A stretch of 15,608 bases of DNA from Desulfobulbaceae bacterium UBA5628. Its GTDB lineage: Bacteria; Desulfobacterota; Desulfobulbia; Desulfobulbales; Desulfurivibrionaceae. The stretch is taken from contig DIKC01000016.1 of assembly GCA_002421565.1 (NCBI GenBank), positions 194-15,801 on the forward strand, read 5' to 3'. The position numbers and the translations under genes were made by a program. The notes under the pieces were generated by a model that worked only from the letters and a program-made list of their open reading frames with translations, was not told where the DNA came from and searched no databases. Below, piece after piece: positions 1-8,069 of this stretch (positions are counted from its first letter, which is position 1; each line of letters begins with the position of its first letter).

Positions 1-903
1 GACGGCGGCTTGATGAACAAATGGCGCTTTGACGACAAGTTCGTCCAGGCGGTGTACCGGGCCTTGAACGAGGCCGGAGTCGATTACATGGAAATCGGCT
101 ATTTAAGCTCCGAATCCGCCTTTTCCCGGGAAGAGGTCGGCCCCTGGCGCTTCTGCGGAGAGGCCGATCTCCAGCGGATCGTCGAGGGGGTGGACAAGAA
201 GATCAAGCTCTCGGCCATGGCCGACATCGGCCGGATCGAGCCAGATGACATCCTGCCCCAGAGCGAAAGCGCCTTGGACATGGTGCGGGTGGCCTGCTAC
301 GTCCACCAGGTGGACAAAGCGGTCGAGCTGGCCCATCACTGCCAGGACAAGGGTTACGAGACCACGATCAATCTGATGGCGGTATCCACCGTCGGCCCTC
401 GCGACCTCAACGAAGCCCTGGACGATCTCGCCAAAAGCCGGGTGCCGATCATCTATCTGGTGGACAGCTTCGGGGCCTTCTACTCGGAGGATATTGAGGT
501 GCTGGCCAAGCAGTATATGGAGCGGCTGCCGGGCAAGACCATCGGCATCCACGCCCACAACAACCAGCAGCTCGCCTTTGCCAACACCATTTCCTCGATC
601 ATCTGCGGGATCAACTACCTGGACGCCACCCTTTACGGGATCGGGCGGGGGGCCGGCAACTGCCCTCTGGAACTCCTGATCTCCTTCCTCAAGAACCCCA
701 AGTTCAAGGTGCGGCCGCTGATCAAGGTGATTGAAGAGGAAATCCTGCCTTGGCGGGAAAAAATCGACTGGGGCTACTTCGTGCCCTACATGGTGACCGG
801 AGTGATGAACCAGCATCCCCGCACCGCCATGGCCCACATGGAATCGGAGCGCAAGGACAAGGTGCTGGAGTTCTACGACCAGGTCACCAGCACCATGGCC
901 TGA
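1..903 (+). CDS. DRE-TIM metallolyase-family aldolase (HMG-CoA lyase / 4-hydroxy-2-oxovalerate aldolase type), 5' truncated
   Basis: The gene enters from the left edge in frame 1; the first codons read D-G-G-L-M-N, matching the end of the R-D-G-G segment that opens the barrel in this family, so only about 10-20 N-terminal residues are missing and the TTG/ATG near position 10 is not the true start. The visible 300 residues form one TIM-barrel domain. The metal-binding pair is seen in GIHAHNN (about residues 182-188), and YGIGRGAGN (about 209-217) is the conserved glycine-rich loop after it. Family members perform divalent-metal-dependent aldol or Claisen cleavage or condensation of 2-oxo acids. 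The sequence does not reveal the substrate, and no acetaldehyde dehydrogenase partner (as in DmpG/DmpF) is visible here. In some genomes such proteins are annotated simply as aldolase catalytic domain proteins. It converges on the bactofilin gene with an 18-bp gap. Confidence 0.85.
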   Translation, partial: DGGLMNKWRFDDKFVQAVYRALNEAGVDYMEIGYLSSESAFSREEVGPWRFCGEADLQRIVEGVDKKIKLSAMADIGRIEPDDILPQSESALDMVRVACYVHQVDKAVELAHHCQDKGYETTINLMAVSTVGPRDLNEALDDLAKSRVPIIYLVDSFGAFYSEDIEVLAKQYMERLPGKTIGIHAHNNQQLAFANTISSIICGINYLDATLYGIGRGAGNCPLELLISFLKNPKFKVRPLIKVIEEEILPWREKIDWGYFVPYMVTGVMNQHPRTAMAHMESERKDKVLEFYDQVTSTMA

Positions 904-921
904 TCTTTACCCGCGGCGGGG

Positions 922-1410
922 TTATTTGGCGGCGGTGGCCTTGGTCGGCGCCGGTTTGCCCGGCCCGGCGGCTTTTGCCTTGCCGGCCGCTGCCTCCTGC
1001 ACCCGGGCGTCCCATTCTTCCTGGGGAATGGCTGAACCCGGCACCAGGCGCAGTTCCTTGCTGCGGGACTTGACCTCGCCGCTCAAGGCCGCGCCCGACT
1101 CCACTTCCAGGTCGGCGGCATCCACCTTGCCGTTGATCACCCCGCTGCTGGTAACCTGCAATTTTTTGACGTTGACATTGCCCTGCACCCGGCCTGAACA
1201 GACAAAAATATTGACCGCCACATCGCCGACCACCATCCCGCTTTCGCCGAGAATCAGGTAGTCGCCCTGGATATTGCCCTCGGTTTTGCCGTCCAGACGC
1301 AGTTTGCCCTTAAAGGAGATGTCGCCGATCAGCTGCATCTCCTGGCCGATCACACTGGTGACCGCCTCTTTGTCGCCACCGCTTCCTGCTTCGTTCTTGT
1401 TGAAAAACAT
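922..1410 (-). CDS. Bactofilin (polymer-forming cytoskeletal protein)
   Basis: A protein of about 162 residues made of a short charged N-terminal tail, a central beta-helix region (about residues 20-125) and an Ala/Lys/Pro-rich C-terminal tail. The core has the repeating GxIxGxV-like rungs of bactofilins (IGDISFKGKL, GNVNVKKLQV, GEVKSRSKEL). Bactofilins self-assemble without nucleotides into filaments at the inner membrane and localise cell-wall enzymes and cell-shape functions. The start at 1410 (MFFNKN) is preferred over the ATG at 1419 because the G-rich Shine-Dalgarno stretch lies about 10 nt before 1410 but directly abuts the 1419 codon; MFF is also a typical bactofilin start. It lies 50 bp downstream of the M23 peptidase on the same strand. 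Pairing of a bactofilin with an M23 endopeptidase is known from Helicobacter (CcmA with Csd1) and other proteobacteria, so a joint role in local peptidoglycan remodelling is likely. Confidence 0.92.
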   Translation of the reverse strand: MFFNKNEAGSGGDKEAVTSVIGQEMQLIGDISFKGKLRLDGKTEGNIQGDYLILGESGMVVGDVAVNIFVCSGRVQGNVNVKKLQVTSSGVINGKVDAADLEVESGAALSGEVKSRSKELRLVPGSAIPQEEWDARVQEAAAGKAKAAGPGKPAPTKATAAK

Positions 1411-1460
1411 GACAATCATGCCCCCCTCGGGCGATCAGATTTTTCCGGCTGGATCGCGGC

Positions 1461-2336
1461 TTATTTAGCGGCCTTGGCGCCGGCCATCAACGAGGCAATC
1501 TGCATGAAACGGTAGGGATTGACCGCTTTTCCCTTGTATTTCATGGTGTAATGAAGATGGGCTCCGGTGCTGCGGCCGGTGTTGCCAAGCTGGGCGATCA
1601 CTTGCCCCCGCTTGACCTGGGCTCCTTCCGGCACCAGTATTTTGTGGAGGTGATAATATCGGGTTTCAAATTCATTGCCGTGATCAATGACCAGATAATT
1701 GCCGTAACCAACGGTGTACCCCCGACTCACCACCCCGGCGGCCGGAGCCTTGACTTTAGTGCCGAGCTGATTGCGAATATCCACCCCGTCATGAAAGGCG
1801 GCCCGATTATTGATCGGATCAATCCGGCGGCCGAAGGGCGAAGAGATGGTGCCGGGCACCGGCGAACCAAGGGGAACCGATTGAATGGTGTCAAGGTAAT
1901 GATCGACCTTAAAGGTCAAATCTTCATAGTTATCGCTGGGCAGGCTGGCGTAAGGACCACCGGCGTTGCTCCGGCTTTCCCGCACCTCGATATCCACTCC
2001 CACCGTGCTCAGAATCGACTCGATCACCTCGCTGCGCTGGCGCAGTTCACTGAGAGCGGACTCCAGCAGGGCCTTCTGTTCCTTTTCCTGGTGGGCCGAC
2101 TGGGCCAATACCTGCCGATGCTCGTCGCGCACCTCGGCCAGCTCCCGCTTGTAAATGCCGTTTTGCAGCCGAAGGGCGACATTCTCGCCGGCAAATCCCC
2201 ATCCCAGAAAACTCCCCATAAACAGCGCCGTCACCGCCCAACCGATGGTGACAAGTCGCTGTTTGGCAAAGGAAAAGGCCCGGGTCTTGCCGTGTTCGCT
2301 GGTGATGATGAGGTGCAGCTTTTTATCCGTTCTCAA
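1461..2336 (-). CDS. M23 family (LytM-type) peptidoglycan endopeptidase, membrane anchored
   Basis: This 291-residue protein has a basic N-terminus, one transmembrane segment (about residues 28-48), a coiled-coil-like Glu/Arg/Gln-rich stretch (about 62-110) and a C-terminal LytM domain (about 155-275). Zinc ligands are visible: H182 and D186 in FHDGVD, and H262 in GAHLHY, with H229/H231 of YYHLHK as the other active-site histidine pair. It should cut peptide cross-links of peptidoglycan from the periplasmic side while tethered to the inner membrane. The start is TTG at 2336, supported by a perfect GGAGG (2343-2347 on the minus strand) six bases upstream. It leads a two-gene unit with the bactofilin. 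All metal ligands appear intact, so it is probably an active enzyme rather than a NlpD/EnvC-type activator. Confidence 0.92.
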   Translation of the reverse strand: MRTDKKLHLIITSEHGKTRAFSFAKQRLVTIGWAVTALFMGSFLGWGFAGENVALRLQNGIYKRELAEVRDEHRQVLAQSAHQEKEQKALLESALSELRQRSEVIESILSTVGVDIEVRESRSNAGGPYASLPSDNYEDLTFKVDHYLDTIQSVPLGSPVPGTISSPFGRRIDPINNRAAFHDGVDIRNQLGTKVKAPAAGVVSRGYTVGYGNYLVIDHGNEFETRYYHLHKILVPEGAQVKRGQVIAQLGNTGRSTGAHLHYTMKYKGKAVNPYRFMQIASLMAGAKAAK

Positions 2337-2507
2337 TAGCTACCTCCATGAGGCTGGTTTTACAATTTTTTTTACTCTAGCAACATCCTGCCGGTCAGGC
2401 CAGCAAAAAAATGCATGGGATTGCTTTCTCTTGCAATAAAAGCTCATTTGGCAATGATTGTTGAAAAGTTATCCCAAGCCCCTCCTCCGGCAACGGAAAA
2501 ATCCCGC
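2337..2507. other. Intergenic region between divergent M23 and SET genes
   Basis: A lower-G+C spacer with no convincing ORF. It carries A- and T-rich runs near 2367-2376 and 2404-2412 and two small inverted repeats: CCTG/CAGG around 2387-2399, and ATTGC/GCAAT around 2420-2437. I could not identify a convincing minus-strand promoter for the M23 gene. The right part of the intergenic region holds the SET-gene promoter, listed separately. Confidence 0.5.
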
Positions 2508-2536
2508 TTGACAGGGGGATAAGGCAGACGTATAAG
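2508..2536 (+). promoter_or_regulatory. Sigma70-type promoter of the SET/GNAT unit
   Basis: A perfect -35 box TTGACA (2508-2513) is followed after 17 bp by TATAAG (2531-2536). Initiation is expected near 2543, giving a leader of about 84 nt before the SET start. The leader contains CACCC/GGGTG arms (2556-2572) and a perfect CCTGAC-A-GTCAGG palindrome (2601-2613). This is the only strong promoter I see ahead of the methyltransferase-to-ligase block. Confidence 0.7.
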
Positions 2537-2600
2537 GGCCGAGAAGATGATGAAACACCCTGCCCGCGGGTGATTCGTCCGGCCTTGGGCGGGATTAACC

Positions 2601-2613
2601 CCTGACAGTCAGG
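2601..2613. repeat. 13-bp perfect inverted repeat in the SET-gene leader
   Basis: CCTGAC-A-GTCAGG, with six-base arms and a single central base, lies 13 bp before the SET start codon and just upstream of the ribosome-binding region (AGGCGG, 2611-2616, overlapping its right arm). It could be a regulator half-site pair or an RNA element affecting translation. The placement suggests control, but no known operator is recognised. Confidence 0.4.
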
Positions 2614-2626
2614 CGGCTTTTACGAC

Positions 2627-3241
2627 ATGCTCCATCCGGACACGGAAGTTCGTTTCGTCAATGACTTGATCGGCAACGGCGTTTTTGCCACCCGCCCTAT
2701 TCCCAAGGGAACGGCGGTCTGGGTCCTGGACCGTTTCGACCGGGTCATGCCCGAGCAAGAGGTGCGGGCCCTGGAGCCGGTCTACCAGGAAATCCTGGAA
2801 AAATACTGCTTCCGGGACCGGGAAGGGCGCTGGATTTTCTGCTGGGACAACACCCGCTTCATCAATCACAGCTTTCGCCCCACCTGCATCACCACCCCCT
2901 ACCAGTTCGAGATCGCGGTGGTCGATATTGCGGCCGGCCAGGAAATCACCAACGATTACGGGTTTTTCAATATTATCGAGCCCTTTGACTGCCTGCCCGA
3001 ACCCGGCTCGTCTCGCACCAGGGTAATGCCCGACGATATCCTCCGTTGCGCCCCGGAGTGGGATCGACAACTGGCCGCCGCCCTGGCCTGCTTTGCTCAG
3101 GTGGCCCAGCCCCTGGCCGGGCTGATGGCGCCGGAACATCTGGCCACCGTCCAACGGATCGCCCGGGGCGAAATTCCGCCCGCCTCCATCCGCACTTGCT
3201 ACTTTAATGATCCGGTTCGCGCCGGCCACCCCGATGCTTGA
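2627..3241 (+). CDS. SET-domain protein methyltransferase-like protein
   Basis: A 204-residue stand-alone SET domain with a C-terminal extension. The three family signatures are visible in order: GNGVFATRPIPKG (about 16-28), the S-adenosylmethionine-binding RFINHS (77-82), and AGQEITNDYG (103-112), which carries the catalytic-tyrosine region. SET enzymes methylate lysine side chains using S-adenosylmethionine; the target cannot be told from sequence. The tail (about 125-204) is partly helical and lacks an obvious post-SET zinc Cys cluster. The start ATG has AGGCGG about ten bases upstream. The 3' end overlaps the preferred GNAT start by 8 bp, showing translational coupling. As first gene after a strong promoter it may set expression of the whole block. 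A small-molecule or peptide substrate made by the neighbouring ligases is an alternative to a protein target. Confidence 0.85.
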   Translation: MLHPDTEVRFVNDLIGNGVFATRPIPKGTAVWVLDRFDRVMPEQEVRALEPVYQEILEKYCFRDREGRWIFCWDNTRFINHSFRPTCITTPYQFEIAVVDIAAGQEITNDYGFFNIIEPFDCLPEPGSSRTRVMPDDILRCAPEWDRQLAAALACFAQVAQPLAGLMAPEHLATVQRIARGEIPPASIRTCYFNDPVRAGHPDA

Positions 3242-3731
3242 TTTTCACCCCCTCACCGCCGCCAACTTTTCCTGCCACGAGGAAGACATTCTCCGTTCCG
3301 AGGCGATCTTCCCGGAAAATATCAGGGAGTCCGGCGAGGATTATCTGGCGGCCCTTAAACGGCGGCGGGCAATGGGCCTGATCGCCCGCCACGGGCAAGC
3401 CTATGTCGGTAATGTGGTCGGCTTCAGCCCTTGCCGCAAACAGCGGGAGGAGTTGCGGCTGCACGAACATCTGGCGCCCAACGATACCGGCCTGATCTAT
3501 CTGTTCAATATCGTCACCATGCCGGAGTTTCAGGGCCGGGGGTGCGGGCGGCATCTTCTGGAGGAGTTCTGCCGGCAGGCCAGCCGCCGCGGTTTCCGCA
3601 AGGTGGGGGGACATTTCCGCGGCAACGGCTCACTGAAAAACTTCACCGCTCTGGGCGGCCGCCCCCTGGCCGTCTGCCCCGACTGGTTCGCCACCGGCGA
3701 GAGCTACACCTACTGTGAACTGGGCCTGTAG
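3234..3731 (+). CDS. GNAT family N-acetyltransferase
   Basis: A 165-residue GNAT-fold protein. The acetyl-CoA pyrophosphate-binding motif A is clear: FNIVTMPEFQGRGCG followed by a helix (RHLLEEF), giving the Q-x-x-G-x-G signature (about residues 90-110 region). Before it lies the beta-strand LIYLFNIV, and after it a shortened motif B ending in a YTYCELGL strand. The start at 3234 is chosen over the upstream in-frame ATG at 3207 because it forms an ATGCTTGA overlap with the SET stop and begins MLDFHPL, typical of GNAT N-termini; neither start has a good Shine-Dalgarno, consistent with coupled translation. It probably acetylates an amine on a small molecule, peptide or protein N-terminus, and acetyltransferases are known companions of the ATP-grasp/GCS2 genes downstream. 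Its last 102 bp are overlapped by an antisense small ORF. Confidence 0.85.
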   Translation: MLDFHPLTAANFSCHEEDILRSEAIFPENIRESGEDYLAALKRRRAMGLIARHGQAYVGNVVGFSPCRKQREELRLHEHLAPNDTGLIYLFNIVTMPEFQGRGCGRHLLEEFCRQASRRGFRKVGGHFRGNGSLKNFTALGGRPLAVCPDWFATGESYTYCELGL

Positions 3732-3866
3732 GGAAAAGGCAGGGGCTTTACCAAAGGAAAGCCCGCGTTTCAGCGAGAGATAAAGGGCCAGCCCGAGGAT
3801 CGTCACCAGCGCGACCCCGAGCAGGTTGAGGCCGATGCCGCTTAAATATGCGCTGTTAAAGGTCAT
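3630..3866 (-). CDS. Small single-pass membrane protein, hypothetical
   Basis: A 78-residue ORF on the opposite strand within the amidoligase block. Its first 33 residues form a well-shaped transmembrane segment (GIGLNLLGVALVTILGLALYLSL) followed by a positive KRG turn, and the rest is Gly/Ala-rich. A very good ribosome-binding site (AGGAG within GAGGAG, 3872-3877 on the minus strand) sits five bases before ATG. About 102 bp of its 3' end lie antisense to the GNAT gene, and the C-terminal half is low-complexity, so the tail may be a by-product of overlapping high-G+C sequence. The non-overlapping part (3732-3866) otherwise has no gene, which favours a real ORF. I recognise no family. It may be a membrane anchor related to the block, or unrelated. 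Confidence 0.45.
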   Translation of the reverse strand: MTFNSAYLSGIGLNLLGVALVTILGLALYLSLKRGLSFGKAPAFSLQAQFTVGVALAGGEPVGADGQGAAAQSGEVFQ

Positions 3867-3871
3867 GGTCG

Positions 3872-3877
3872 CTCCTC
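3872..3877 (-). promoter_or_regulatory. Ribosome-binding site of the antisense membrane ORF, abutting the peptidase start
   Basis: Minus-strand GAGGAG at 3872-3877 is directly adjacent to the ATG (3878) of the plus-strand peptidase gene. It supports the minus-strand start at 3866. Because the two start regions are only 11 bp apart, divergent transcripts must overlap at their 5' ends here. Confidence 0.5.
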
Positions 3878-4609
<732 letters not shown>

Positions 4610-4626
4610 AACCGGGGAACTGAACC

Positions 4627-6099
4627 ATGCGCACCACCCTGATCATCGTCGACAACCCGAAATACTGGCCCCTGACCCTGGAAGGGGTGGAGGTGGTGCC
4701 GGCCCGCAAGTACCTGACCGATCCGGCCTACACCAATCTCCGTCACACCAAAGTATACAACCTTTGCCGCTCGTATCGCTATCAGGCGGTGGGTTATTAC
4801 GTCTCGCTGCTGGCCGAGGCCCGGGGCCACCGGCCGGTGCCGCGCCTGGCCGCGATTCAGGACATGAAATTGCAGACCATGGTCCGTTTTGTTTCCGACG
4901 ATCTCGACAGCCTGATTCAGCAGAGCTTGGCCCCGATCCAGTCCGACCGCTTTACCCTCAGCATCTACTTCGGCCGCAACCTGGCCAAGCGTTACGACCG
5001 GCTTAGCGCCAACCTTTTTCGCACCTTCCACTCCCCCCTCCTCCGAGCCCAGTTCGTCTTTCAGAAAAAATGGGTGCTCCAGAGCATCAATCCCATTGCA
5101 GGCAACGATATTCCGGACAGTCACCGCCCCTTTGTGCTTGAAGTAGCGCAAGAATATTTCAACCGCCGCCAGAGCGTACCCAAAAAGGTCGAGTCCCGCT
5201 ACGACCTGGCCATTCTCTGGAATCCGGAGGAAAAGGCCTCGCCCTCCAACGACAAGGCGCTGAAAAAATTCATCAAGGCGGCCAATGCCATCCAGCTCCA
5301 CGCCGAGCTGATCCGCAAGGAGGATTTCAGCCAGCTCGCCGAATATGACGCCCTTTTCATCCGGGAGACCACCAACGTCAACCACCACACCTACCGCTTT
5401 GCCCGGCGGGCGGCGGCCGACGGCCTGGTGGTGATCGACGACCCGGAATCGATCCTTAAATGCACCAACAAGGTCTTTCTCGCCGAGTTGCTCCAGCACA
5501 ATCACATCCCCACCCCCAAGACCATGATCGTCCACCGGGACAACCTGGAGACGGTGCAGGCCCAACTGGGGCTGCCCTGCATCCTCAAAAAACCGGACAG
5601 CTCCTTTTCCCAGGGGGTGCTCAAGGCCTCCAGCCGTGAGGAGTTTCTGACCCACGCCCAGAAGATGCTGGCGGAATCGGAACTGATCATCGCCCAGCAG
5701 TTCCTGCCCACCGACTACGACTGGCGGATCGGGATCATGGACAATCAGCCCCTGTTCGCCTGCAAATATTTCATGGCCCGCAATCACTGGCAGGTAATCC
5801 AGCACCGGGAAGACGGCAGCAAACGGGAAGGCAACGTCACCACCCTGGCGGTGGAGGATGCCCCGGCCAAGGTGGTAAAAACCGCGCTCAAGGCCGCCAA
5901 CCTGATCGGCAACGGTCTTTACGGGGTGGATTTAAAGCAGGTGGGCAACAAGATTTACGTGATCGAGGTCAACGACAATCCCAGCATTGACGCCGGCCTG
6001 GAAGATCTGGTGCTGAAGGACAATCTCTACCTCCGGATCATGGCCTCCTTCCTGCGCCGGATCGAGCAGCGCAAAAAACCGGTCTGCGACAAGCCATGA
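4627..6099 (+). CDS. RimK-like ATP-grasp amidoligase with N-terminal RLAN-type domain
   Basis: A 490-residue protein in two parts. Residues 1 to about 190 match the style of the RimK-like ATP-grasp N-terminal (RLAN) domain, opening TLIIVDNPKYWP with RHTKVYNLCRSYRYQ further on. Residues about 192-475 are a RimK-type ATP-grasp: a pre-ATP-grasp segment, ATP-binding KK at 321-322 before PDSSFSQG, YDWRIGI (364-370), GVDLK (433-437) and the magnesium-binding EVNDNPSID (447-455). ATP-grasp ligases activate a carboxylate as acyl-phosphate and join it to an amine; RimK itself adds glutamates to ribosomal protein S6. The long N-terminal domain distinguishes this protein from RimK and probably supplies substrate specificity. 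All expected ATP and metal residues appear intact. Its stop shares an ATGA overlap with the GCS2 gene, so the two are translationally coupled and probably act in one pathway. Confidence 0.9.
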   Translation: MRTTLIIVDNPKYWPLTLEGVEVVPARKYLTDPAYTNLRHTKVYNLCRSYRYQAVGYYVSLLAEARGHRPVPRLAAIQDMKLQTMVRFVSDDLDSLIQQSLAPIQSDRFTLSIYFGRNLAKRYDRLSANLFRTFHSPLLRAQFVFQKKWVLQSINPIAGNDIPDSHRPFVLEVAQEYFNRRQSVPKKVESRYDLAILWNPEEKASPSNDKALKKFIKAANAIQLHAELIRKEDFSQLAEYDALFIRETTNVNHHTYRFARRAAADGLVVIDDPESILKCTNKVFLAELLQHNHIPTPKTMIVHRDNLETVQAQLGLPCILKKPDSSFSQGVLKASSREEFLTHAQKMLAESELIIAQQFLPTDYDWRIGIMDNQPLFACKYFMARNHWQVIQHREDGSKREGNVTTLAVEDAPAKVVKTALKAANLIGNGLYGVDLKQVGNKIYVIEVNDNPSIDAGLEDLVLKDNLYLRIMASFLRRIEQRKKPVCDKP

Positions 6100-7358
6100 G
6101 CGAGCCGCTTCGGGAACACCCGCCGTTTCATCTCTTTGAGGTGGTGGGGCTTGAGCTGGAATACATGATCGTGGATCGGGCCGACCTGGACGTTCGGCCC
6201 CTGAGCGATCAGGTGTTGCGGGCGGTAACCGGCGATTTCCTGCCCGATTACGAAAAGCCGGGAATTTCCTGGTCCAATGAACTGGCCCTCCACGTCATCG
6301 AACTCAAGACCAGCGAACCGGCCCCGGCCCCGGCCGCCGTCCTTCCCCTCTTCCAGGCCGATGTCGGCCGGATAAACCAAATCCTGGGCCAATTCGAGGC
6401 GCGGTTGATGCCCGGCGGTGCCCATCCCTGGATGGACCCCTTCCGGGAAACCAAACTCTGGCCCCACGCCTACAACGCAATCTATGAAAGCTATCACCGG
6501 ATTTTCGACTGCCGGGGGCATGGCTGGTCAAATCTGCAAAGCTGCCACCTCAACCTCCCCTTTGCCGGTGACGAGGAATTCGGCCGCCTCCATGCCGCGA
6601 TCCGGGTGCTATTGCCCCTGATCCCGGCCCTGGCCGCTTCCACCCCGATCGTGGACGGCCAACGCCAGGCCTCGCTGGACCATCGCTTGGAGGTGTACAA
6701 AACCAATTCGGCCCGGGTTCCCTCCCTGACCGGGGCAGTGATTCCGGAACCGGTTTTCAGCCAGGATGAGTATCAGCGGCAGATTCTCCAGCCGATCTAC
6801 GACGATATTCGCCCTCTGGACCCGGCCGGGGTGCTGCATGGGGAATGGCTCAACGCCCGGGGGGCAATTGCCCGCTTTGACCGCTCGGCCATTGAAATCA
6901 GGATCATCGATGTTCAGGAATGCCCCTTGGCCGATCTGGCGGTGGCGGAGTTGCTGATCGCGGTTTTAAAGGAGCTGACGGAGGAACGCCACGCCGACCT
7001 GGCCAGCCAGCAGGGGCAGGAGACCGAGGCGCTGGCTGCGATTTTCAACCAAGTGGTGCGGGAGGCGGATCGCGCCCTGATCAGCGACTCCGGTTATCTC
7101 GCCCTGTTCGGATTGACCGGAGAGGGGCCGCTGACCGCCGGGGAAATCTGGCAACGGCTGTACAAACGGCAAGGGGAGCAAGGCGGGATTGCCCCGGAAT
7201 TCCTCGCTCCCCTTCAGTTAATCATGGAACAGGGCTGCCTGGCCCGGCGGATGCTCAACTTCCTGGCCAACGATTCTTCCCGTCCCAACCTGACCCGCCT
7301 GGGCCGCCGCCTCTGCGACTGCCTGGCCCAGGGGGTACTTTTCGACCTTCGCGCTTAA
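6096..7358 (+). CDS. GCS2-type carboxylate-amine ligase (glutamate-cysteine ligase-like)
   Basis: A 420-residue protein of the glutamate-cysteine ligase family 2 / YbdK-like group, with a glutamine-synthetase-like fold. The metal-binding GLELEY (about residues 18-23) replaces the usual GxExE opening. SCHLNLPF (about 149-156) corresponds to the His-containing strand, and ARFDRSAIEIRIIDVQEC (about 257-274) holds the conserved arginine region. Such enzymes form a gamma- or alpha-amide bond between an amino acid and another amine with ATP. The substrate may be glutamate or a related acidic residue, but glutathione synthesis is not implied because a RimK-like ligase and peptidase accompany it. It begins within the stop of the ATP-grasp gene (ATGA) and converges, with a 4-bp end overlap, on the Cys-rich lipoprotein gene. 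Confidence 0.9.
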   Translation: MSEPLREHPPFHLFEVVGLELEYMIVDRADLDVRPLSDQVLRAVTGDFLPDYEKPGISWSNELALHVIELKTSEPAPAPAAVLPLFQADVGRINQILGQFEARLMPGGAHPWMDPFRETKLWPHAYNAIYESYHRIFDCRGHGWSNLQSCHLNLPFAGDEEFGRLHAAIRVLLPLIPALAASTPIVDGQRQASLDHRLEVYKTNSARVPSLTGAVIPEPVFSQDEYQRQILQPIYDDIRPLDPAGVLHGEWLNARGAIARFDRSAIEIRIIDVQECPLADLAVAELLIAVLKELTEERHADLASQQGQETEALAAIFNQVVREADRALISDSGYLALFGLTGEGPLTAGEIWQRLYKRQGEQGGIAPEFLAPLQLIMEQGCLARRMLNFLANDSSRPNLTRLGRRLCDCLAQGVLFDLRA

Positions 7359-7942
7359 TCGACCTTTTTCAGGTTCATGCCGCACTTGCACTGGCCGGGC
7401 TGGTCGGAAACGGTGTTGCAGAAGCAGGAGCCTCCGCAGTTGCAAAAATAGAGGCCGCTGCCCTTGAGATTCACCCTTTTGACCGGCTTGCCGCAGCTGC
7501 ACTTGCCGGCGTCCTTGGGATCGAGGGTACAGGCGCAACCTTCATGGCACTGGCAGACCAGGGCCTCGTTGCCCTCGACTTTCAGAATATGGCCCCATTT
7601 AAGGGGCTGGCCGCAACGACAAACCCCGGGCTTGACGCTGACCGTGTTGCAATCGCAGCCCGCCCCGCAGGCGCAGGTATAAAGCACGTCCTGGCGCTGC
7701 TCCTGATTCTGCGGCATCATCATGCCCTGGCCGTGCTGATGCTGTCCGTGCTGGGCATGACCGGCCATCGGCACGGCTTCGACCTGTTTGCACTTGCATG
7801 TGCAGGGGCAGGTCGCCCCGTGCTGCTGGCCGCCCGCCGCCGTTGTGGCCAGCGTCGCCGCGGTTTCAGGCTGAGTGGTGACGCAGCCAGACAGCAAAAA
7901 AAGACCTCCGATCAGCAACATGAAAAAGGCGCTTCGTTTCAT
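7355..7942 (-). CDS. Cysteine-rich repeat lipoprotein, probable metal-binding
   Basis: A 195-residue secreted lipoprotein. A signal peptide ends in the lipobox LLSGC (lipidated C20). Then follow a C-P-C-T-C-K-C cluster (C45-C51), a His/Met/Gln-rich linker (about 61-80, with HGQHQHGQGMMM) and three similar repeats. Each repeat fits C-x-C-x3-C-x-C-x9-C-x-C-G exactly: C90-C110, C130-C150 and C167-C187. That gives 22 cysteines after the lipidated one. The exact spacing across three divergent repeats suggests selected metal ligation or disulfide bonding, for example of copper, zinc or other soft metals. The His/Met linker supports a metal role. AAGGAG lies seven bases before the ATG at 7942. I do not recognise a named family. 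It converges with the GCS2 gene and diverges from CorA. Confidence 0.85.
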   Translation of the reverse strand: MKRSAFFMLLIGGLFLLSGCVTTQPETAATLATTAAGGQQHGATCPCTCKCKQVEAVPMAGHAQHGQHQHGQGMMMPQNQEQRQDVLYTCACGAGCDCNTVSVKPGVCRCGQPLKWGHILKVEGNEALVCQCHEGCACTLDPKDAGKCSCGKPVKRVNLKGSGLYFCNCGGSCFCNTVSDQPGQCKCGMNLKKVD

Positions 7943-8033
7943 TTTTCTTCTCCTTGAATAGTTCTTGAATGAGGTTCCAAGGCTCTATGACTACCACAAG
8001 TTGGTACTGTCCGGCAAAACAATTTACAGGCAT

Positions 8034-8062
8034 TTGACGCTCCCCGGCTTCCCGTGTACACT
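8034..8062 (+). promoter_or_regulatory. Sigma70-type promoter immediately before the CorA-like gene
   Basis: TTGACG (8034-8039), 17 bp, then TACACT (8057-8062) preceded by TG, inside the palindrome GTGTACAC (8054-8061). The expected initiation point is about 8067-8071, at or next to the CorA ATG (8070). No Shine-Dalgarno is present before that ATG, so a leaderless transcript is possible. Confidence 0.55.
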
Positions 8063-8069
8063 TTCAGCC

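Noticed and set aside
901..925. Possible bidirectional terminator between aldolase and bactofilin
   Set aside because: CCCGC/GGGG pairing around 910-920 gives only about a four-bp stem and there is no T-tract, so I do not call it.
7430..7690. Cys-rich repeats as a CRISPR-like or DNA direct repeat array
   Set aside because: The repeats are at protein level; the DNA copies are divergent and lie in one continuous reading frame.
6920..7957. Plus-strand open frame of 345 codons spanning the GCS2 end and the lipoprotein
   Set aside because: It is out of frame with GCS2 and antisense to the Cys-rich lipoprotein, and has Gly/Arg/Pro-rich shadow composition.
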